Origin: an uncultured Coriobacteriaceae bacterium
GTDB lineage: Bacteria > Actinomycetota > Coriobacteriia > Coriobacteriales > UMGS124
Assembly (NCBI GenBank): GCA_900555105.1
Contig: USJP01000156.1
Location: 1 to 5,145, forward strand
DNA length: 5,145 nt
Reading direction: 5' to 3'
Part shown: piece by piece, positions 1 to 5,145 of the stretch
Layout: every line of letters begins with the position of its first letter
How positions within the stretch are numbered: position 1 is the first letter of the stretch
Notes under the pieces: generated by a model
What the model was told of the DNA's origin: nothing
Seen by the model: only the letters and a program-made list of their open reading frames with translations
Database searches by the model: none
Position numbers and translations under genes: made by a program

Positions 1-55
1 CGTAAAGGTCACTAGCACCTCAAGCTAGCGCGTCTGCCTATTCCGCCACTCCGAC
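1..55 (-). tRNA. tRNA-Leu (anticodon GAG), 3' part cut off by the window edge
   Basis: Read on the minus strand from position 55, the sequence gives a 7-nt acceptor 5' strand (GTCGGAG), T8-G9, a D-arm typical of leucine tRNAs (GCGGAATAGGCAGACGC), and an anticodon stem CTAGC/GCTAG enclosing the loop TTGAGGT. The anticodon GAG lies at 21-19 and reads CUU/CUC leucine codons. After the anticodon stem the sequence TGACC begins what looks like the long variable arm of a class II tRNA, which supports Leu. The rest of the variable arm, the T-arm and the acceptor 3' strand lie beyond the left edge, so acceptor pairing and an encoded CCA cannot be checked. A good promoter lies just upstream. Confidence 0.93.
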
Positions 56-72
56 TTGCAACGCGAGAACTA

Positions 73-101
73 ACTATACAATACGAGACCATCTCTGACA
101 A
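73..101 (-). promoter_or_regulatory. Sigma-70-type promoter of the tRNA-Leu gene
   Basis: On the minus strand a -35 box TTGTCA (101-96, 5 of 6 consensus bases) is followed by a 17-nt spacer and a -10 box TATAGT (78-73, 5 of 6). Transcription would begin near position 66, giving a 5' leader of about 10 nt before the mature tRNA end at 55. The match and spacing are good for a vegetative promoter, and the position directly ahead of a tRNA supports it. It lies in the gap between the binding-protein stop codon and the tRNA, so the tRNA need not depend on read-through from upstream. Confidence 0.7.
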
Positions 102-169
102 GCTCTGAATTGAAGTCTCTTCAGAACCAAAGAGTTGCTCACAATTCCACCATACATGAGCCTCGCACG

Positions 170-1870
170 CTAGGCCGAAAGCCAGCATCCCCCAAAGTCG
201 AGCGTGTAATCGGCCGAGACCGCCAGGGAGTTGACGCGGGAAGAGCATGCAACGCCAGGACCCGCATACAAGAGGGGCACGACCGGCATGTCCTGGGCGA
301 TGGTCTGACACACCTCGCGCAGGACATCAAGCCTGGCCGCCTCGTCGGACATTTCCCAGGCCGACTCGAGCGCCTCGTCAACCTCGGTGCTGGCATATCC
401 GCCCAGGTTGTCGCCACCCCGAGAATGGAAGAGACTGAAGAGCTCCGCGCCGGCCGCATCGCACGGAGGCAGGTGGCACACGAGGGCAAGCTCGAAGTCG
501 CCCTCCTGCAGCCGGGAGAGGTACTCGGACCACGAAGGGGTGTCGACGCGCACGGTAACGCCTGCGTCATCGAGCTGCGCGGCCACCTCCTGACCCAGGC
601 CTGCAAGCAAGCAAGGATCGCAAAGCATCTCAAGCTCATCCGTGCCCAGGACAGCGTCCACCTGATCGGAGAGACCCTTTTCCAGCTCGTTATCGGGAAG
701 CTTCCAGGCGCGCTCCTCATAGCCGAGGTTCGAGGGCAGCAGCGCACCGTCGGCCGCACAGAGGGGGTCAAGACCGAGGGCAGTCGCCAGGACCTGAACG
801 TCGAGCGCGCGTTCAAGCGCGCGGCGCGTCTCTGCCTGGTCAAACGGCTCACGGGCGCAGTTGCACACGAGCATGCAGACGCTTCTGAAACCCTCATGAG
901 CAACCTGCGCGTCGGGGTTCAGGATACGGTCGGGGCCGGCGGAGCCCAACTCGTCGGACAGTGCGCTTGCTTGATCGACAGGCACGAGCGTAACGTCGAG
1001 ATTGCCCGTCTTTATTGCCTCGCCCACATCCGTGAAGTCCTCGTTGACCTGGAACTGGAGCGCGTCGACATGGGCATTTGTCCCCCAATAGCTGGCATTG
1101 CGCACAAGATGCACGCCGGTGTCAGCTTGAGGGGCACCGTCAAGGCAGAATGGTCCATTGCCGCAGGGCACATCGCCAAATCCCCCCTCCGCCTTGAACG
1201 ATGCGACGGACATGGGAGCGAGCTGCGGCAGGCTTGCCAGATAGGCGAAGTCGGGGAAGCTGTGCGCAAGGTTCACGATGAGCGTGTAGTCGTCGGGGCA
1301 TTCCAAATCAAGCTGCGCCCCCGAGACGCCTGCCGCGACATCCTCGTATCCCACCACCATGGACAGGCACGACGCAAGCCCATGCCCACCATGGGCAACG
1401 AGGACATTCCAGGCGTTGGCGAAGCACGTTGACGTGACAGACTCTCCGTTTTGAAACGCCATGCCCTCACGTAGGTGAAAGGTAAAGCGCTCCGAGAAGA
1501 GGTCGGCCTCCCAGCTCGTGGCCGCCTTTCCCACAAGCGTCATCTGGTCGAAGTCATATTGCGTCAGGCTGTCGAACATGCAGCGGCACACAAGCCGCTC
1601 CCAATACCCCCAGGCCTCATGGGGGTTGACCGTGGAAAGTGGGGCGCTCTGACACGTGAGCGTACCGCCTTCAAGCACGCGGGCGGCCGCAGGGGCCCCC
1701 TGGTTGGCGGCGGGTCTCGCCTCGTTCACCACAGGCAGCTCGATGGGGCTGGAGCCGGGCATGACCCCGTTGAGGCTGCATCCTCCCAAGAGCGCAGCGC
1801 TGGCGCCCAAAAGTGCCGATGCGGCAAACCCGCGCCGGCTTACCATGCCCGTCCCTCGATCTCGCCTCAT
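170..1870 (-). CDS. Family-5 extracellular solute-binding lipoprotein (oligopeptide/dipeptide-type ABC transporter)
   Basis: This encodes a 566-aa secreted binding protein resembling the OppA/DppA family (SBP_bac_5), which captures peptides or similar ligands outside the membrane for an ABC importer. The N-terminus has a twin-arginine motif (S11-R12-R13-G14-F15), a hydrophobic stretch at about 16-29 and a lipobox ending in C31 (LLGGC), so it is predicted to be exported folded by Tat and lipid-anchored. Family hallmarks follow: GGTLTC near 68-73, an early NPHEAWGY segment (82-89), the GNGPFCL block (237-243, like the usual GTGPY/F), NASYWGTN (258-265), and a C-terminal region with D487-N488-L489-G490-G491-Y492 and MPVVPLLY (528-535). 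Length is normal for the family. The chosen ATG has AGGAG 5 nt upstream. An in-frame ATG at codon 9 (1846) is a possible alternative and would keep the signal peptide. Upstream, after the secG terminator, only a weak -10-like TACACT (1906-1901) is seen, without a convincing -35. No permease or ATPase gene adjoins it, so the ligand is unknown. The protein holds 20 cysteines, many for an exported protein. Confidence 0.9.
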   Translation of the reverse strand: MRRDRGTGMVSRRGFAASALLGASAALLGGCSLNGVMPGSSPIELPVVNEARPAANQGAPAAARVLEGGTLTCQSAPLSTVNPHEAWGYWERLVCRCMFDSLTQYDFDQMTLVGKAATSWEADLFSERFTFHLREGMAFQNGESVTSTCFANAWNVLVAHGGHGLASCLSMVVGYEDVAAGVSGAQLDLECPDDYTLIVNLAHSFPDFAYLASLPQLAPMSVASFKAEGGFGDVPCGNGPFCLDGAPQADTGVHLVRNASYWGTNAHVDALQFQVNEDFTDVGEAIKTGNLDVTLVPVDQASALSDELGSAGPDRILNPDAQVAHEGFRSVCMLVCNCAREPFDQAETRRALERALDVQVLATALGLDPLCAADGALLPSNLGYEERAWKLPDNELEKGLSDQVDAVLGTDELEMLCDPCLLAGLGQEVAAQLDDAGVTVRVDTPSWSEYLSRLQEGDFELALVCHLPPCDAAGAELFSLFHSRGGDNLGGYASTEVDEALESAWEMSDEAARLDVLREVCQTIAQDMPVVPLLYAGPGVACSSRVNSLAVSADYTLDFGGCWLSA

Positions 1871-1875
1871 GCCAT

Positions 1876-1880
1876 CTCCT
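1876..1880 (-). promoter_or_regulatory. Shine-Dalgarno of the solute-binding lipoprotein gene
   Basis: AGGAG on the minus strand lies 5 nt before the ATG at 1870. This supports the longer start. The alternative ATG at 1846 has only a GAGGGA-like sequence ahead of it, so the choice is favoured but not certain. Confidence 0.65.
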
Positions 1881-1938
1881 GCCCGTCGCTCGTTGCTGAA
1901 AGTGTACCGTGAGACGGGCTCGCGGCGGAGCGCAAACG

Positions 1939-1971
1939 AAAAAAGGTGCCGACGCTTTACACGCCGGCACC
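1939..1971 (-). terminator. Intrinsic terminator after secG
   Basis: In the minus-strand RNA, GGUGCCGGCG pairs with CGUCGGCACC to form a 10-bp stem (one G-U pair) closed by a 7-nt loop, and is followed at once by six U residues (1944-1939). It starts 36 nt after the secG stop codon. It is a textbook Rho-independent terminator for the pgk-tpiA-gpmI-secG unit and separates it from the lipoprotein gene downstream. On the plus strand no U-tract follows the stem, so it is not a bidirectional terminator. Confidence 0.93.
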
Positions 1972-2006
1972 CTCAGATACCTTGAATCTCTGGTTTGGAG
2001 CAGACC

Positions 2007-2258
2007 CTATGCCACACTGCCCTGCGGGAAGATGAGCATGAAGATAAGCAGGCAGATGATGAAGACAGCAGCGCAGATGATAGTGAGCTTGTCGAGGTTC
2101 TTCTCGACCGTGCCCGTGCCGCCCATGTTGGAGTACATGGAACCGGCGATCATCTCCGAAACACCCGTGCCCTTGCCGGAATGCATGAGAATGAAGACGA
2201 CAAGGCCGATGCCAGAAAGGAACCAGATAACAATCAGCGGGATAAGCAGAGGGTTCAA
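2007..2258 (-). CDS. secG: SecG, accessory subunit of the SecYEG protein translocation channel
   Basis: This is an 83-aa inner-membrane protein with the SecG plan: a first membrane helix at about 4-25, a short loop with H26-S27-G28-K29-G30-T31-G32 (family: Q-x-G-K-G), a glycine-rich stretch ending in GTGTVEKNLDKLT (47-59, equivalent to the G-S-G/T-x-x-x-L-T-R-x-T region), and a second helix at about 59-77. SecG joins SecY and SecE and helps SecA-driven protein export. Length is usual for the family. The start is TTG at 2258, chosen because GAGGAG lies 6 nt upstream and the product then begins directly at the first helix. No nearby in-frame ATG does better. The gene is last in the cluster, 130 nt after gpmI, and is followed by a strong terminator. 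Confidence 0.93.
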   Translation of the reverse strand: MNPLLIPLIVIWFLSGIGLVVFILMHSGKGTGVSEMIAGSMYSNMGGTGTVEKNLDKLTIICAAVFIICLLIFMLIFPQGSVA

Positions 2259-2264
2259 GATGCG

Positions 2265-2270
2265 CTCCTC
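2265..2270 (-). promoter_or_regulatory. Strong Shine-Dalgarno that fixes the TTG start of secG
   Basis: GAGGAG on the minus strand sits 6 nt before the TTG codon at 2258. Near-perfect complementarity to the 16S rRNA tail offsets the weaker start codon and argues for this start. Confidence 0.8.
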
Positions 2271-2382
2271 ATAGTGCGGACTAAAGGTCTTAACAGTGAA
2301 ACCGCAGGTAAAGCGAGCAGCGAAGGGTCAGCCGAGTCACTTGGGCCCAATCGCGGCACACCTAGAGCGGAAACAATAGGTG

Positions 2383-2411
2383 ATTGTATCAGGAAACCTT
2401 GTGTTGGATAA
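2383..2411 (-). promoter_or_regulatory. Possible internal promoter for secG
   Basis: A -10-like TACAAT (2388-2383, 5 of 6 consensus bases) lies just past the gpmI stop. It is preceded by a 17-nt spacer and a poor -35-like TTATCC (2411-2406, 3 of 6). A transcript from here would begin near 2376 and carry a leader of about 118 nt before secG. Spacing is ideal, but the -35 is weak and such matches arise by chance. The 130-nt gap before secG, unlike the overlaps upstream, makes separate expression plausible. Confidence 0.3.
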
Positions 2412-3942
2412 GGCTCTTGCCCGTCCAGCAGTCCGGTTTCTCCAATCCTACAAGATCGATGAGCGAGGGAGCCACGTCGCAGAGCTTGCCGTGGGCGTCA
2501 GGCACAATCTCGACCCCGTCGGCAACGACGATGAAGGGCACGGGCGCCGTAGTATGGGACGTCACGGGGTGGCGCTGCCCATCCGCGTCGACCTTGAACA
2601 TGCAGTCGCAGTTGCCGTGGTCGGCGATGATGATGGCAAAACCACCCTTGGCCCGCACGGCATCGACAACCTTGCCCACGGCCACGTCGGTGGCCTCCAC
2701 GGCGCGCACGGCCGCCTCGACGTTGCCGGTGTGACCCACCATGTCGGGGTTGGCGAAGTTGACCACATACACGTCGGCCTTGTCGGACTCGATGGCCGCC
2801 TTGAGGCCGTCGGCAACCTCGGGGGCACTCATCTGCGGCTGGAGGTCGTAGGTGGCAACCTTCGGCGAAGCAACGAGCACGCGCTCCTCCCCCTGCTTGG
2901 GCTGCTCGACGCCGCCGTTGATAAAAAACGTCACGTGCGCGTACTTCTCAGTCTCAGCAGTGTGGAACTGGCGCAGGCCCGCAGCCGCGACAACATCGGC
3001 AAGAACGTTTTGCGGGTTCTCCTTCGGGAAGGCGACCTGCACATTGAGCTCGGGGTCGTACTCGGTCATGGTGACGAAGTTCACCTGCGGGGCACGGCCG
3101 CGCTCGAAGCCGGTGAAGTCGACCTCGGTGAAAGCACGGGAAAGCTCGCGGGCACGGTCGGGCCTGAAGTTGAAAAACACCACCGCGTCACCATCGACGA
3201 CGCCGGCTTCGTCGCAGGCAAACGGCACGACGAACTCGTCGTAGACACCCGCCGCATAGCTGGCCTCAACGCCCTGGCGAGCGGGCTGGACGGCAGTGCC
3301 GCGGCCCAGGACGATGGCGTCCCATGCGCGCTGCACACGCTCCCAGCGGTTATCGCGGTCCATGGCGTAATAGCGACCCGACACCGACCCGATGCGGCAG
3401 TCGCACGCGCTCTTCTCAGAGATGTTGGCGCACGCCGCCGAAAGCTCGTCGAGATAACCCAGGCCGGAGTCGGGAGCGACGTCGCGGCCGTCGAGGAAGG
3501 CATGCACGCGCACACGCTGGACACCCTCGCGGGCAGCCAGCTCGAGCAACGCCAGGCAGTGACGGATGTGGGAGTGCACGCCACCGTCGGACATGAGACC
3601 CATCACATGCAGGGTGGACTTGCTCGCGGCGACCTTGCGGCAGGCCTCGACGAGCACCTCGTTCTCAAAGATCTCACCGGTCTGAACGGCATGGTTCAGG
3701 CGCATGAGCTCCTGCATGACCACGCGCCCTGCACCGATGTTGAGGTGACCGACCTCGGAGTTGCCCATTTGGCCTGCAGGCAGGCCGACAGCCTCGCCGG
3801 AAGCCTCGATGGTCGTCCACGGATACTGCGCCATGAGGGCGTCGAGATTGGGCGTGGCGGCGAGGCTCACGGCATTTGCCTCGCTGGGCGCAGCCCATCC
3901 CAGGCCGTCCATAATGACGAGGAGGGCAGGAAGCCTATACAT
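2389..3942 (-). CDS. gpmI: 2,3-bisphosphoglycerate-independent phosphoglycerate mutase (iPGM)
   Basis: This 517-aa cytosolic enzyme of the alkaline-phosphatase superfamily interconverts 3- and 2-phosphoglycerate in glycolysis and gluconeogenesis, using bound Mn2+ in the best-studied homologues. The family's catalytic and metal-binding residues are visible: D12 in MDGLG, the phospho-acceptor S62 in GNSEVGHLNIGAGR (60-73), H123 in GGVHSH, the substrate-binding segment HAFLDGRDVAPDS (147-159), R190 in SGRYYAMDRDNRW, FRPDRAR (259-265), K333 in AETEKYAHVTFF, D400/H404 in NPDMVGHTG, D441/H442 in ADHGN, and H463 in TSHTTAPVPF. Length is full. The ATG overlaps the tpiA stop by 8 nt, with AAGGCGG (3955-3949) 6 nt upstream, suggesting coupled translation. 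One oddity is that the usual GNAE after ADH is here G-N-C-D-C (443-447), yet the metal ligands themselves are intact, so activity is expected. Confidence 0.97.
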   Translation of the reverse strand: MYRLPALLVIMDGLGWAAPSEANAVSLAATPNLDALMAQYPWTTIEASGEAVGLPAGQMGNSEVGHLNIGAGRVVMQELMRLNHAVQTGEIFENEVLVEACRKVAASKSTLHVMGLMSDGGVHSHIRHCLALLELAAREGVQRVRVHAFLDGRDVAPDSGLGYLDELSAACANISEKSACDCRIGSVSGRYYAMDRDNRWERVQRAWDAIVLGRGTAVQPARQGVEASYAAGVYDEFVVPFACDEAGVVDGDAVVFFNFRPDRARELSRAFTEVDFTGFERGRAPQVNFVTMTEYDPELNVQVAFPKENPQNVLADVVAAAGLRQFHTAETEKYAHVTFFINGGVEQPKQGEERVLVASPKVATYDLQPQMSAPEVADGLKAAIESDKADVYVVNFANPDMVGHTGNVEAAVRAVEATDVAVGKVVDAVRAKGGFAIIIADHGNCDCMFKVDADGQRHPVTSHTTAPVPFIVVADGVEIVPDAHGKLCDVAPSLIDLVGLEKPDCWTGKSLIQHKVS

Positions 3943-4742
3943 GCAGCACCGCCTTCACGATGTCGATGAACTTGTTGGCGTCAAGGGCGTCGCCGCCCAC
4001 GAGCACGCCGTCCACATCGGCGCATGCGGTGAAAAACGCGGCGTTGCCGGACTTGACGGAGCCGCCGTAGAGCACGTAGCAGCGCTTGGCGCAGTCCTGC
4101 CCCGCGACCTCGGACACCGCTGCACGAATCTGGGCGGCAACGTCCTGCACATACTCGGGCGTGGGGACCTTGCCCGAACCGATGGCCCAAACGGGCTCAT
4201 AGGCAACGGCGAAGTCGCGACCTGCCAGGTCAAGCCCAGCAAGAGAGGCGCGCACCTGCTCGGTCACGTACGCAGAAGTGGAGCCCGCATCGTAGACGTC
4301 AAGCGGCTCGCCGACGCACACAATGGGAGCGATGCCGGCGCGGATGAGCGCGGCGGCCTTGGCAGACACCTGCTCGCTCGTCTCACCGTGACCATGCCTG
4401 CGCTCGGAATGGCCCACGATGCACCACGTGCAGTCGAGATCGGCGAGCATGGGCGCGGAGATGTCACCCGTGAAGGCGCCCGAGTCTTCCGGCGAGCAGT
4501 CCTGGCCGCCCACCTTCGCGAAGGACTTGTCGAAGGCGAGCACGTTGCTCACGCCGCGAAGCGCCGTGGCAGGCGGGCACAGGACGATCTCGACGCTGTT
4601 CTTCCAGGAACGCTCGAGACGGTCGTCGACAAGCTGGGCAAGCTGAACGGCGGCGCTATAAGTCTTGTTCATCTTCCAGTTGCCCGCCACGACGATCTTG
4701 CGCTCGTCTGCGGGCTGGGGCTGAGGGTGAGGACGACCGAAG

Positions 4743-4753
<11 letters not shown>
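3935..4753 (-). CDS. tpiA: Triose-phosphate isomerase
   Basis: This 272-aa cytosolic TIM-barrel enzyme interconverts dihydroxyacetone phosphate and glyceraldehyde 3-phosphate. Catalytic residues are present: N25 and K27 in AGNWKMN, H115 in CIVGHSERR, and E186 in [11 protein letters not shown], which begins mobile loop 6. The phosphate-binding YGGSV (229-233) and VGG (252-254) are present, as is C146 in IVCVGE. I chose the ATG at 4753 because GGAGG lies 9 nt upstream. It overlaps the pgk stop by 11 nt, and a longer start at 4810 would add an unconserved arginine-rich tail read from within pgk. Even so, about 14 residues rich in Pro, Gln and His precede the conserved [10 protein letters not shown] start, somewhat more than usual. 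Loop 8 reads G-G-D-A instead of the common G-G-A-S. Confidence 0.96.

Positions 4754-5145
<392 letters not shown>

Noticed and set aside
137..161. Possible terminator hairpin after the binding-protein gene
   Set aside because: GCTCA and TGAGC can pair (7 bp if two G-U pairs are allowed) around an 11-nt loop, but the stem is AU/GU-weak and no clear U-tract follows. Other 5-bp stems at 112-136 are no better. The terminator of this gene remains unidentified.
110..1432. 440-codon open frame on the plus strand
   Set aside because: It is antisense to the solute-binding protein gene, whose family motifs and signal peptide are clear. Its product shows no recognisable domain. Long antisense frames are expected in GC-rich coding DNA.
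1871..1938. Promoter of the binding-protein gene
   Set aside because: Only a lone TACACT (1906-1901) resembles a -10 box. The sequence 17 nt upstream (TCCGCC) is not a -35, so I did not list a promoter.
2373..2387. ACAAT/ATTGT inverted repeat after the gpmI stop as a terminator
   Set aside because: A 5-bp AT-rich stem is too weak, only three U residues follow, and secG seems to belong to the same transcription unit.
2380..3969. 529-codon open frame on the plus strand
   Set aside because: It is the complement of gpmI, in which every catalytic motif is intact. The hypothetical product is a low-complexity Val/Gly/His/Asp-rich sequence with no domain, as expected from the mirror of a biased coding frame.

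Overview
This 5.1-kb window is an ordinary-looking chromosomal segment of a GC-rich bacterium (roughly 60% GC by eye), and every gene I can support lies on the minus strand. Read in the direction of transcription (high to low coordinates) it holds the 3' end of pgk, then tpiA, gpmI and secG, a strong intrinsic terminator, a separately transcribed gene for a predicted Tat-exported peptide-binding lipoprotein, and the first part of a tRNA-Leu(GAG) gene that runs off the left edge. The clustering of lower-glycolysis genes with secG, the high GC, and a Tat-type lipoprotein signal fit an anaerobic actinobacterium of the Coriobacteriia (Collinsella/Olsenella/Atopobium-like). That placement is an inference from style and gene order, not a measured result.

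Region by region: 4743-5145 is the last 133 codons of phosphoglycerate kinase. 3935-4753 is triose-phosphate isomerase, whose start overlaps the pgk stop by 11 nt. 2389-3942 is cofactor-independent phosphoglycerate mutase, whose start overlaps the tpiA stop by 8 nt. After a 130-nt gap comes secG (2007-2258), with a TTG start and a strong Shine-Dalgarno. A GC-rich hairpin with a U6 tail (1939-1971) ends this unit. 170-1870 encodes a 566-aa family-5 solute-binding lipoprotein. No transporter permease or ATPase genes are in view. A well-formed promoter (73-101) then drives the partial tRNA gene (1-55).

Functionally, Pgk, TpiA and GpmI catalyse neighbouring steps of glycolysis, and the overlapping reading frames suggest translational coupling. 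SecG is the small accessory subunit of the SecYEG protein channel and appears to be carried as the distal gene of the same unit, perhaps with an extra promoter of its own. The solute-binding protein would capture peptides or similar ligands outside the membrane for a transporter encoded elsewhere.

I found no evidence for a new biological system, mobile element, CRISPR array or phage feature. The points most worth a second look are the high cysteine content across the encoded proteins (20 Cys in the exported binding protein), unusual residues beside conserved motifs in GpmI and TpiA, and the orphan state of the binding protein.
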